The notes under the pieces: model-generated | What the model was told of the DNA's origin: nothing | Database searches by the model: none | The model's input: only the letters and a program-made list of their open reading frames with translations | Shown: piece after piece, positions 26,822-36,304 of the stretch | Layout of the letters: every line of letters starts with the position of its first letter | Numbering within the stretch: position 1 is the stretch's first letter | Assembly (NCBI GenBank): GCA_002772695.1 | Contig: PFDI01000021.1 | Span: forward strand, 11,495 to 59,597 | Length of the DNA stretch: 48,103 bases | Direction: 5' to 3' | Origin: Candidatus Pacebacteria bacterium CG10_big_fil_rev_8_21_14_0_10_44_54 | Lineage (GTDB): Bacteria; Patescibacteriota; Microgenomatia; UBA1400; PJMF01 | Made by a program: the position numbers and the translations under genes

Positions 26822-28174
26822 ATGTCGGATACTTCAGTGCTAAACGCACTCTCACCACTCGATGGTCGCTATGCAGCATCTACGCGAGATCTTTCGGAGT
26901 ACTTTTCGGAATATGCACTTATCCGCTATCGAGTACAAGCAGAGATTGAGTACTTTATTGCGTTTTGTACAACTACCAAACTTGCCTTGTTCTCGACCGA
27001 ACAAACTACAAAACTTCGCAGTATTTTCACCAAATTCTCGCTTGCTGATGCTGAGTTGGTAAAAGCGTACGAAGCCAAGTGCCACCACGACGTCAAAGCA
27101 GTCGAGTACTTTTTGCGTGACGCGCTTGCCAATCTTGACTTAGCCAACTTTATACCGTATCTCCATTTTGGTCTCACCAGCGAAGACACCAACTCAATTG
27201 CATATGGTCTAGCACTCAAGGGGAGTAGGGATCAAGTTGTGGTGCCAGCACTGAAAAAATCTGCGGCAGTCCTGGCTAAGTTTGCCAAGAAAAACGCAGC
27301 CATTCCAATACTTGCCCGCACCCACGGCCAAGCTGCAATACCAACCACATTTGGCAAAGAATACGCGGTGTTTCTCACCAGACTCTCTCCAGAATTAGAG
27401 TCACTCACAGACCTATCATTTGTCGCCAAAGTCTCTGGAGCAGTCGGCACGTATGCAGCACACGATCTGGTTTTTCCAGAAATAAATTGGCTAGGGTTTG
27501 CTCAGAAATTTTTGCAAGAGCTTGGTTTGCAGGCTGATGCACTCAGTACACAAGTCGTTTCGCCAGAAAGCTATATTCGCTACTTTCAAACACTCTCGCG
27601 GATCAATAATATTTTGCTGGATTGCTGCCGAGATACTTGGCAATACATCTCAGACGGCTGGATGGTACAGGCGGTAGCACAAGCCGATGTTGGTTCGTCA
27701 ACAATGCCGCAAAAAGTCAATCCGATTGATTTTGAGAATGCAGAAGGCAATTTTGGTTTGGCCAATGCACTTCTGACACATTTTTGCCAAAAACTACCTA
27801 TTTCTCGTCTCCAGCGAGATTTGTCCGACAGCACAGTCAAGCGTTCGATCGGTGTAGCACTCGGCTACGCAGCACTTGGTTACACTTCGTTTGTTCGTGG
27901 TTTTGACAAAATCTCCGTCAATACACCAAAGACAGAGCAGGCGCTTATGGCATATCCAGAGACTATCACAGAAGGCTTGCAGACACTTTTGCGCGCAGAT
28001 GGTGTGTCAGATGCTTATGAAATTCTTAAAAAAGCTGCTCGAGGCAAGCAAAACGTCACATTGGAAGAACTGCGACAAGTTGCGCTCAAACACGCCAAAA
28101 CAACTGCTACCAAACAAAAAATTGCCAAGCTGTCCCCCACGTCATATACTGGTCTTGCAGCCCAAAGTAGCTAA
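26822..28174 (+). CDS. purB: Adenylosuccinate lyase
   Basis: LSPLDGRYA; FGLTSEDTNSIAYGLALKG; ARTHGQAAIPTTFGKE; GSSTMPQKVNPIDFENAEGNFGLANAL. Confidence 0.97.
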   Translation: MSDTSVLNALSPLDGRYAASTRDLSEYFSEYALIRYRVQAEIEYFIAFCTTTKLALFSTEQTTKLRSIFTKFSLADAELVKAYEAKCHHDVKAVEYFLRDALANLDLANFIPYLHFGLTSEDTNSIAYGLALKGSRDQVVVPALKKSAAVLAKFAKKNAAIPILARTHGQAAIPTTFGKEYAVFLTRLSPELESLTDLSFVAKVSGAVGTYAAHDLVFPEINWLGFAQKFLQELGLQADALSTQVVSPESYIRYFQTLSRINNILLDCCRDTWQYISDGWMVQAVAQADVGSSTMPQKVNPIDFENAEGNFGLANALLTHFCQKLPISRLQRDLSDSTVKRSIGVALGYAALGYTSFVRGFDKISVNTPKTEQALMAYPETITEGLQTLLRADGVSDAYEILKKAARGKQNVTLEELRQVALKHAKTTATKQKIAKLSPTSYTGLAAQSS

Positions 28175-28187
28175 CAGAAAGGATCGT

Positions 28188-29537
28188 ATGCCAACACGAC
28201 CACGCAGTTTCGCGTTTTGTGGCGGAGCCTATGGAGACGAGGGCAAGGGCCGACTAGTTGATCAATACGTCAGTGATTACGCCAAGCAAGGTCGGGTAGT
28301 TGTGTATCGCGACAATGGTGGCTCCAATGCGGGCCACACGGTTGCATTCGACAATACAAAAGTTGCGTTGCATCAGTTGCTCTCGGGCACCTTCATAGAA
28401 GGTGTTACGACGATCCTTGGTAAAGGGATGGTTTTGCATCCTGGTGATTTGCTTGAAGAAATTGCCACAGTGAAAGCAGCGACTGGCGGTGGTATCCCAG
28501 CCAAAATTTTGATAGACGAAATGGCAGTTGTCCTGCTCGACACGCATAGGGCGTATGAGGCAGTGCTGCAAGATTTTCGAACAGGCAATCGAGGCACAAC
28601 AGGGCGTGGCATTTCACCTGCTTATGTTGATGTGTTGTTGCGACATCCTATTCGCATGCGTGATTTCAAACCTTTGAACAAAAAAAAGCTTTCAGAACAT
28701 TATCGTTTGTACCAAGCCCTCTGCGCAGGACTCGGACAGGAATTGGAGGAAAAGGAAGTTCCAACCCTATCTGGTTCAAAACAAAAGGTGGGGAATGAAA
28801 CGGCATTTATCAAGCGTGCGCAAGCACAGGCAGCCGAGCTGGAACAATTTATTTCAGGTGTTTTCGATGTTGTACAGGATGCTTGGGGTGACGAGAAGAC
28901 TACTTTTGTGTTTGAAAAAGGTCAAGCAGTTGGACTTGATGTGCGTTGGGGTGTGTACCCTGATTTCACTGCATCAGAAACGACCTTTTCGGGTATCTTT
29001 TCTTCGACCGAAGGGGTGGTGAATCCTCGAGATATCGAGGTGCGTGCTGGCGTGATCAAGGCCACCTATATGTCGAGTGTGGGTATTCGCCAACTCCCCA
29101 GCGTGATGGACAAGAAACTAGCAGACAAGATTCGCGAAGACGCAAATGAGTACGGAGCGACCACCAAACGACCGCGGGATATAGTCTATTTTGATGTACC
29201 AGCATCAGCATTTTTCGCTCGAGTTGGCGATCTCACACACTTGGTTGCAACGCACATGGATATTGTGTATCCAAATATGCCGATCAAAGTTTGTGTCGCT
29301 TATCTGCACAATGGCAAAACGGTGCCGTATCGACCAGACCAGGCCTATCTGCATACGGTCACGCCGGTGTATCAAGAATTTGCACCTTGGGATGTTGCAC
29401 AGCTAAAAGCAGCCAAGACGCGCGCAGATCTACCAAAAGAAGCGCAGCGCTACTTGGAATTTTTAGAAAAATCACTTGGAGTGCCGATGTTGGCTATTAC
29501 GACGGGGCCGAAGCGTGAGGAGGGGATTGAGTGTTAG
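28188..29537 (+). CDS. purA: Adenylosuccinate synthetase
   Basis: GAYGDEGKGRLVDQ, GSNAGHTV, RGTTGRGISPAYVD, GQAVGLDVRWGVYPDFTASETTFSG; start refined to 28188. Confidence 0.95.
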   Translation: MPTRPRSFAFCGGAYGDEGKGRLVDQYVSDYAKQGRVVVYRDNGGSNAGHTVAFDNTKVALHQLLSGTFIEGVTTILGKGMVLHPGDLLEEIATVKAATGGGIPAKILIDEMAVVLLDTHRAYEAVLQDFRTGNRGTTGRGISPAYVDVLLRHPIRMRDFKPLNKKKLSEHYRLYQALCAGLGQELEEKEVPTLSGSKQKVGNETAFIKRAQAQAAELEQFISGVFDVVQDAWGDEKTTFVFEKGQAVGLDVRWGVYPDFTASETTFSGIFSSTEGVVNPRDIEVRAGVIKATYMSSVGIRQLPSVMDKKLADKIREDANEYGATTKRPRDIVYFDVPASAFFARVGDLTHLVATHMDIVYPNMPIKVCVAYLHNGKTVPYRPDQAYLHTVTPVYQEFAPWDVAQLKAAKTRADLPKEAQRYLEFLEKSLGVPMLAITTGPKREEGIEC

Positions 29538-29589
29538 ATAGTGTGTTATACTATCCACCTCTGTAATAAACAACAGGTGATTGCGTAGC

Positions 29590-29656
29590 TTGAAGTCCTG
29601 ATTTTTTGCTACCACCGCCATCTGCTCAAAGCCGAGCAGAAAAACAAGGACGCCGT
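29590..29656 (+). promoter_or_regulatory. Candidate structured rpsB leader
   Basis: CTGCTC(29622-29627)/GAGCAG(29634-29639) hairpin inside longer pairing GTCCT(29595-29599)/AGGAC(29647-29651), which overlaps the SD. Confidence 0.4.
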
Positions 29657-30436
29657 ATGAAATCTTTTTTTGCTGATTTACCCGATGTTGCTCCAGACTA
29701 TAGTCTTGAGGAAATGCTCGAGGCAGGCTGCCATTTTGGTCACCAGAAGGTGAAATGGAACCCGCGCATGGCAGAGTGGATTCACTCCGAAAAAGATGGT
29801 GTACATATTTTTGATCTCATCAAGACCAAGCAGCAGTTGCAAACAGCCCATAATGCTGCTTACAAGCTAGGGCAGGAGGGCAAGACACTCGTGATCGTCG
29901 GCACCAAGCGCCAAGCTCGCGAGCTGGTTGTCAAAGCTGCGCAAGAGAGTGGTGCTTTGTATATTTTTTCTCGTTGGCTTGGTGGCTTGTTGACCAACTG
30001 GGACCAGGTGAAGTTGTCTCTCAAGCGAATGCTCAAGGTAGAAAAAGGATTGGCAGATGGTTCATACAAAAACTACACCAAGTACGAACAAGTGCAACTC
30101 GAAAAAGAACTCGCCCGTTTGCGTCGTTTCTTCTTTGGTATACAGACACTCAAAGAGCAGCCAGACTGTCTGTTTGTGGTCGATACTGTGCGTGAACACA
30201 TTGCAGTAAAAGAGGCAAACAATGTTGGTATCCCAGTGATTGGTGTTTGTGATAGCAACGCCAATCCAGACGATGTCACTATTTGTATCCCAGCCAATGA
30301 TGATGCTCAAAAGAGTTTGGAACTCATCGTGCATGCAGTGACTGCGGGGTATGCAGCAGGCAAAAAAGCCAAGAAAACTCCAGCAGCAAAGCCAAAAGCA
30401 GCAGCTGACTCAGTCAAAGCAACAGAAACAAAATAA
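29657..30436 (+). CDS. rpsB: 30S ribosomal protein uS2
   Basis: EMLEAGCHFGHQKVKWNPRMAEWI; GTKRQARELV; RWLGGLLTNWDQVKLSLKRM; start refined to 29657. Confidence 0.96.
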   Translation: MKSFFADLPDVAPDYSLEEMLEAGCHFGHQKVKWNPRMAEWIHSEKDGVHIFDLIKTKQQLQTAHNAAYKLGQEGKTLVIVGTKRQARELVVKAAQESGALYIFSRWLGGLLTNWDQVKLSLKRMLKVEKGLADGSYKNYTKYEQVQLEKELARLRRFFFGIQTLKEQPDCLFVVDTVREHIAVKEANNVGIPVIGVCDSNANPDDVTICIPANDDAQKSLELIVHAVTAGYAAGKKAKKTPAAKPKAAADSVKATETK

Positions 30437-30445
30437 GGAGTTGAT

Positions 30446-30904
30446 ATGTCATACACCCCAGCAGATGTAAAAAAACTGCGCGAGCAAACAGGCGCAGGCA
30501 TAATGGATTGCAAGAAAGCACTTGAAGAAGCCGAAGGCGACTTCAAAAAAGCTACTCAGCTGGTTAAGGCACGTGGTCTCGAGCGAGCAGAGAAGAAGCA
30601 AGATCGCGAAACAACCGAAGGCTATGTAGCAAGCTATGTGCACAGCAACGGTAAGTTGGCGGCGATGGTAGAGCTCGTGTGTGAGACTGACTTTGTCGCG
30701 CGTAACGAAGAATTTCGCTCGCTTGGTCAAGATATTGCTATGCAAGTAGTATCGATGCAGCCAGAGAATGTAGACGAATTACTAGATCAAGAATTTATTA
30801 AAGATGGTGGTGCCACAATTGGTTATCTTATCAAGTCGCTTAGCGGCAAAATTGGCGAGAAGATCGCTGTCAAACGGTTTGTGAGATATCAGGTGGGGGA
30901 GTAG
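30446..30904 (+). CDS. tsf: Elongation factor Ts, short form
   Basis: VKKLREQTGAGIMDCKKALEEAEGDFKKA; VELVCETDFVARNEEF; 152 aa. Confidence 0.95.
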   Translation: MSYTPADVKKLREQTGAGIMDCKKALEEAEGDFKKATQLVKARGLERAEKKQDRETTEGYVASYVHSNGKLAAMVELVCETDFVARNEEFRSLGQDIAMQVVSMQPENVDELLDQEFIKDGGATIGYLIKSLSGKIGEKIAVKRFVRYQVGE

Positions 30905-30924
30905 GGTAGAATCACTTCTACCGT

Positions 30925-32109
30925 ATGTCCGCTGATTTCTCTTTCAAACTACAAGCTACCTTAGGACATGCCCGCGCAGGGCAGGTGACTACGCCGCATG
31001 GTGTGGTAAATACTCCGATGTTTATGCCTGTTGGCACAGTGGCGAGTGTGAAGTCGCTCGATGCGCAAGACGTGCAAGCTACTGGAGCAGAAATTATTTT
31101 AGCTAATACATATCACCTTGGTATTCGCGAACAATCTTTGTATTCACTCGAAATGAGTGGAGGAATCCATGATTTTATGCATTGGCAGTTGCCTGTCTTG
31201 ACTGATTCTGGCGGATTTCAGGTTTTTTCGCTTGGTGCACAATTACCGCATAATTCCGGCACTATTCCCGCACAAGTTGACGATTCGGGTGTTTTATTCC
31301 GCTCACACCTAGACGGGAGCAAACAGTTTTTTACCGCCGAGCGCTCAATAGAACTACAGCGCACGATTGGTGCCGATATTATTATGGCCTTCGACGAGTT
31401 ACAACCAGATGCATTTACAGAAACTCAGGCGCGGACATCACTCAACCGTACACACTCTTGGGCAGGGCGATGTCTCGATCACTGGAATAAGCACGGGCGG
31501 TTGAGTCGTTATGGCAAATATCAAGCACTTTTTGGCATTGCACAAGGCGGACTACACAAAGAGCTGCGCAGAGAGTCTGTCGCATTTATGGCGGCACATG
31601 ACTTTGACGGTATTGCTATTGGGGGCGAAACCATTGGGTATAACAGCAAGGGAACAGCGCAGATCATGGAATGGGTGCGCGATTTGTTGCCCAATGACAA
31701 ACCGCGCTATGCTATGGGTTTGGGGCGTGATTTGTCTGATATCGCGTTGGCAGCCAACATTGGTTTTGATATGTTTGATTGTGTTGGTCCCACACGATTG
31801 GCCCGCAACGGCGCTCTTTTGTTTGGAGAGATTGTTTTTGACGGCACTACATTCCGAGTAGATTCTCCTTTCCCTAGAGGAAGATTGGCAATTGGTCGAG
31901 AGCAGTACAGCAAGGACCTTTCGGTTTTGGACAAAAATTGTGATTGTCACACCTGCAGGGCAGGGTACAGCAGAGCATATCTGCGTCACCTGTTTCGCTC
32001 CAAAGAGTTGAGTTATTACCGGTTGGCGAGTATCCACAATGTGCGAGCCATGCTGCGAGCAGTCCAAACCGTACGTCTGATTATCTTGAAAAATGGAGTG
32101 GGGGAGTGA
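30925..32109 (+). CDS. tgt: Queuine/archaeosine-family tRNA-guanine transglycosylase
   Basis: ARAGQVTTPHGVVNTPMFMPVGT; LTDSGGFQVFSL; CDCHTCRAGYSRAYLRHL zinc site. Confidence 0.95.
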   Translation: MSADFSFKLQATLGHARAGQVTTPHGVVNTPMFMPVGTVASVKSLDAQDVQATGAEIILANTYHLGIREQSLYSLEMSGGIHDFMHWQLPVLTDSGGFQVFSLGAQLPHNSGTIPAQVDDSGVLFRSHLDGSKQFFTAERSIELQRTIGADIIMAFDELQPDAFTETQARTSLNRTHSWAGRCLDHWNKHGRLSRYGKYQALFGIAQGGLHKELRRESVAFMAAHDFDGIAIGGETIGYNSKGTAQIMEWVRDLLPNDKPRYAMGLGRDLSDIALAANIGFDMFDCVGPTRLARNGALLFGEIVFDGTTFRVDSPFPRGRLAIGREQYSKDLSVLDKNCDCHTCRAGYSRAYLRHLFRSKELSYYRLASIHNVRAMLRAVQTVRLIILKNGVGE

Positions 32110-32981
32110 AAAAAACTATAATTCGATTCTTGATCATTTTTGGTTTTTTAGCATTTTTTACTTGGCTTTTATGGTGGCGGGGATTATATTTTTTGAACAA
32201 ATATACGCCGTACGAAAATAATATAATTTTACTCACTTCATCTAGTATTAATGATGATAAGGGTATTTTTATGCTCGCACATGTCGGATCAGAAATAACA
32301 GAACCACGCTTATTTGTTTTGCCAGCAAGCACGCTGGTCCAACTACCCGACGATTATGGCGAGTATGAGCTTGGAGCTGTTTTACCACTCCTAAACTTAG
32401 ATGAGAAATCAGAGGCATACAAGCGAGCAGTTTTTTCTCGTATTTTTGGTGTGCCAGTTTCTGCTTTTTTAGCAGTATCAGAACCAACCCTTACTATACA
32501 AAAATTTGGCAGAATACAACAGATTTTACAGTTTGCAGCACTCAAGCAACTACGATACATGCAAACACCATGGCTTGAGGCAGCCATTGTGCCACTTTTG
32601 AGTGAGCGACATGTGGTGATCACCAATACACTCGAGGACATACGTAAGCAGCTACAACAAAATGTCACCCGAACACTTTCTCGCTCTCAGCTGTCGTGTA
32701 CGCTTGCGATCATCAATACTACCCCAAAGAGCGGTTTGGCCGGCGAGCTTGCAGCTATGTTGGAGCAGAGTGGCGTTCGTGTTGTGCGAATAACGGATTC
32801 GTCACAAGAATTCGAGCGCTCAAAATTTGTAGTAGATTTGAGTCGTCAAGAGTGTGGATGGGTAAAAGCATTGGTACAGTCGTGGTTTTTTACTGAGCTC
32901 GAGTTAGTGTCGGAAAGCAGTGTGGCAGAAAGTGAGTATAGAGCCTGGGGAGCAGTATTTATCGGAGCAGATGCGTACTAA
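32106..32981 (+). CDS. Membrane-anchored protein, possibly LytR_C-like
   Basis: GTG start overlapping tgt stop; N-terminal TM; C-terminal LAIINTTPKSGLAGELAAMLEQSGVRVVRI. Confidence 0.6.
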   Translation: MKKTIIRFLIIFGFLAFFTWLLWWRGLYFLNKYTPYENNIILLTSSSINDDKGIFMLAHVGSEITEPRLFVLPASTLVQLPDDYGEYELGAVLPLLNLDEKSEAYKRAVFSRIFGVPVSAFLAVSEPTLTIQKFGRIQQILQFAALKQLRYMQTPWLEAAIVPLLSERHVVITNTLEDIRKQLQQNVTRTLSRSQLSCTLAIINTTPKSGLAGELAAMLEQSGVRVVRITDSSQEFERSKFVVDLSRQECGWVKALVQSWFFTELELVSESSVAESEYRAWGAVFIGADAY

Positions 32982-33730
32982 CGAGCTGTTTCTGTGGTGA
33001 ATTTTTCCTCGTCCGAGATTTCTTCAAAAGACTTGGGTTCTACGTCGACATCATGATTGGTGATTTCTACAGGAATTTCTTCTTTGAGCACTATGTACTC
33101 GTCATTTTCTTGGGTTCCGGTATTGGCTCGTACAATTGGGAACGAGTGCTTATCCTTGTTTTTTACCGAGCGATGTGTTTCTTTGAGATATACATCGACA
33201 TGGTTCGGGGCTACGGCATGAATAGAGCAGTGATATGTATTGCCAGTTTGCAGTAGTTTTGAAAGGCGAAACGAAATATCTTCTGGTAGTGAACCAATAT
33301 ATTTGCCAGCTGACTCAATTGAGATGTAGCGTTGCTTGAGCTTGAACTCACAGTCTTGTCCAATCGCAAGTGACTCGAGTGTTGGTTTGCCTGCCAAACG
33401 ATGCAGTTGCACTATCTTGGTTTTGCCTGGTTCTTCGATAAATTCTTGCCGGAAGAATGATGGCGCATGGTGTGCTCGTTTAGCCTTGATCGCAGCCAGA
33501 TGTTTTTTTGCAATGATATTGGTTCGGTCATGCTCAAGTACTTGTAAGAAGGTTGCTTTTGCCTTGTCGAGCTTTTTTAATTGCAAGTACGCTACACCCA
33601 AACGGTTGAGAGCCAGGGTGTTTCGTGGTTCTTGTTCGAGTAATTCACTGTTGATGACGACAGCCTGTTCCCAGTCACCATTTTTGGCGGCGGTGATGGC
33701 TTGTTGTTTTAGTGAGAGAGTAGTTTGCAT
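32978..33730 (-). CDS. TPR-repeat protein
   Basis: AITAAKNGDWEQAVVINSELLEQEPRNTLALNRLGVAYLQLKKLDKAKATFLQVLEHD; start refined to 33730. Confidence 0.8.
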   Translation of the reverse strand: MQTTLSLKQQAITAAKNGDWEQAVVINSELLEQEPRNTLALNRLGVAYLQLKKLDKAKATFLQVLEHDRTNIIAKKHLAAIKAKRAHHAPSFFRQEFIEEPGKTKIVQLHRLAGKPTLESLAIGQDCEFKLKQRYISIESAGKYIGSLPEDISFRLSKLLQTGNTYHCSIHAVAPNHVDVYLKETHRSVKNKDKHSFPIVRANTGTQENDEYIVLKEEIPVEITNHDVDVEPKSFEEISDEEKFTTETAR

Positions 33731-33825
33731 GACAAGAAGCGCTGTACGCTCGCGGCAGAATAGCGTTATCACCTCCAATTGTCAACCAGAGTCTCAAGTG
33801 TGTGACGGTATATAATGAGAAAATT

Positions 33826-34383
33826 ATGGCAGGACACAGCAAATGGAATAACATCAAGAATCGAAAGGGCGCAGTTGATGCCAAAAAAGGCAAGGTTTTT
33901 GGTCAAATAAGTAAACTGATTCGTATAGCAGTCAAGGAGGGTGGTGGTGACGATCCAATTAGCAATCCAGGATTGCGTTTAGCTCTCGAGAAAGCACGAG
34001 CAGCTAATATGCCAAAAGTCAACATAGATCGTGCACTCAGTAAAGGCATGGGTCGAGGAGTCTCAGGCAGCGCAGTACAGGAAATCATGTATGAGGCATT
34101 TGGTCCCGGAGGAGTTGCACTCTTGATAGAGGCGGTAACCGATAATGCCAATAGAACCAGCTCTGAAGTAAAGCATGCGCTTTCTAGAAATCATGGTTCA
34201 TTGTCTGGCCCAGGTTCAGCACAGTTTTTATTCACTAAGCAAATTTCAGATGGGATACTTTGCTACGAGCCAATTCACACGCAAACCCTCGACCCAAATC
34301 AAGCGGCGACACTCGAGCAGCTACTTGATGCTCTCAAAGAACTTGAGGATGTTGAAGAAATCTATACGACAGCAAACTTATGA
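33826..34383 (+). CDS. YebC/PmpR-family protein, internally shortened
   Basis: MAGHSKWNNIKNRKGAVDAKKGKVF; YEAFGPGGVALLIEAVTDNANRTSSEVKHALSRNHGSL; ends LDALKELEDVEEIYTTANL. Confidence 0.92.
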   Translation: MAGHSKWNNIKNRKGAVDAKKGKVFGQISKLIRIAVKEGGGDDPISNPGLRLALEKARAANMPKVNIDRALSKGMGRGVSGSAVQEIMYEAFGPGGVALLIEAVTDNANRTSSEVKHALSRNHGSLSGPGSAQFLFTKQISDGILCYEPIHTQTLDPNQAATLEQLLDALKELEDVEEIYTTANL

Positions 34384-35147
34384 GACGGCGTGAAAAATTT
34401 GTTCTCAGCGCGATTATCTTGAGTCTTGGCTTGCTCGCTCTGCAGTATGTTAGTTTAGAGTATCGCTACTACGCAGTTGCAGTGCTTGCATTTGTATCGT
34501 ATTTTGTCAGTGCTTGGGCACTGTCGGAAGATTTGCAGCGAATTGAGTTACTCATGTTAGTGCCAGTTCCAGCACTTTTTGCTACCGCCGTTAGTTTGTT
34601 TTACTTTTTATTACCAAGTGATATGTTCTCAAGAATTATCTTGCTGAGCGTATTTGGTATTGGTGTGTACGCCAATTTGCTAACTGCCAACATTTACTCA
34701 GTTGGCAAAGGTAGAACTATCCAGCTTCTACATGCAGCCCATGCGATTGGCTTGTTTTTGACTCTTATTACCTCGCTACTACTCTCTAACACGATTTTTT
34801 CTCTCAACCTGCCTTTTTATGCAGTTGGAGGGCTTGTTGCGCTGAGTCATTTCCCGCTAATTTTATCCGGCTTGTGGGTTGTTCAGTTGACGCCACGGAT
34901 AGAAAAAACAGTAGTTTATTCTTCACTTCTGCTGGTTTTTCTCTTGTTTCAATTTGCTACAGTACTCACTTTCTTGCCGTACTCAATCTGGTATACCTCA
35001 CTATTTCTCATGTCTATTTTATATCTTGGCATCAGTATTTTGCGCAGTTCGCTCGTTGAACGCCTCTTTTCACGCGCTCTAGTCGAGTACGCCCTGGTAT
35101 TTATTTTTGTTGCTGTGCTGTTCATTTTCAATTTTCCCCTCAAGTAA
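34380..35147 (+). CDS. Polytopic membrane protein of unknown function
   Basis: 255 aa, several predicted TM segments, overlaps yebC stop. Confidence 0.65.
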   Translation: MRRREKFVLSAIILSLGLLALQYVSLEYRYYAVAVLAFVSYFVSAWALSEDLQRIELLMLVPVPALFATAVSLFYFLLPSDMFSRIILLSVFGIGVYANLLTANIYSVGKGRTIQLLHAAHAIGLFLTLITSLLLSNTIFSLNLPFYAVGGLVALSHFPLILSGLWVVQLTPRIEKTVVYSSLLLVFLLFQFATVLTFLPYSIWYTSLFLMSILYLGISILRSSLVERLFSRALVEYALVFIFVAVLFIFNFPLK

Positions 35148-36170
35148 CCAGGCAAAGAAAAACATCTCTAAACCAGGGGAGAGCAAGAGAGAATTTGTCT
35201 CAAATCGGGGTATTTTAAGTCGTGTAGTAAAAGCTCTGATGTTCATTCTAAACACCTGGCAAAATACTACCTATAGCGGCACAGTTATTTTGGGCATGGC
35301 AAAAATCCTAAGAACAAAGAAATGGGGTAGTGAAGAAACAACAGAGGAGACTCGAGTAAAAAGGGAGAAGTGATATAGTTTGATACATTAATCTAATGTG
35401 GATAACCCAGAAAGTTATAGGATATTACCAGGTTACATGCAAGAATTATACAGTTATGTTGTTGTTTGTGTGCGTGAAATCTAGTATCAAGCCTGGTGGA
35501 GGATAAACGCATAATACCCGAAGGACAATTTTGAGAATCTCTGGGGGTAGTGCATATTCTGGCAAGATAGTTATGCAGTCAGTCATTGGCCACACCTATT
35601 GGCCAGCACACGCTTGTTTAGTTTGTTACAAAAAAATTGGCACAGCATCACTCTCCCCACGTGAGAGGGGGGGTTACTTTTACTCAGTGCTATTTTCAAC
35701 TTGTATTATGTCGCACAATATTACTTTTGCGACACAACGATATGTTGTTGCGAGAGCATTGTTTGTAGCCTTAATTTTAGTGCGGGTATTGTTACTTCTG
35801 TATGTTTTTTTATTTTTTGTCACACTAACCCTCTATCTTTAGGTATATTTCCTCATCTATTTAATAAAAAGCCGATTTTGAGCCCCTCAGAAGCTATAGT
35901 CTGACTATAAATACATATTTACTTGATGCATCATAGTTTATTTATTATAATAAAAAGTCACTAAGAAGCTATTAACAGATTGATTCTTTTTGAACTCAAT
36001 TGCTCGCGAATTCTAGTAGGATTTTAGGGTGGCTTTTAATTCCTGCACGCATGATCTATCATTGATTTATTAGATTGTTTTAGAAATTTTTTTTCTATCC
36101 AATGTTTGTTTCACTGACTTTTGCTGCGCGGTATTGTTCATCAGCTTCTGATATTGGATTTTTTTATAAC

Positions 36171-36210
36171 TATCAAACAATATCAAATATAATCAAAATA
36201 TATCATTTAA
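36171..36210. repeat. Four 10-bp phased (T/A)ATCA-containing units upstream of xer
   Basis: TATCAAACAA / TATCAAATAT / AATCAAAATA / TATCATTTAA in exact 10-bp register. Confidence 0.6.
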
Positions 36211-36304
36211 TAAACATAGATATATCAATCTTTTTTCGATCTGAACTAAATTAGCAATAATTTCACTACTCTGCTAATTTTGGCTTGAGGTTTATAATGA
36301 AACT

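Noticed and set aside
35397-35405. Perfect DnaA-box sequence as evidence for oriC
   Set aside because: Only one box found by eye, no dnaA/dnaN nearby; gyrB/gyrA and AT-rich DNA alone are not sufficient
35531-35842. 103-aa ORF in the non-coding block
   Set aside because: TTG start, no recognisable domain, composition typical of chance translation of AT-rich DNA; not supported as a CDS
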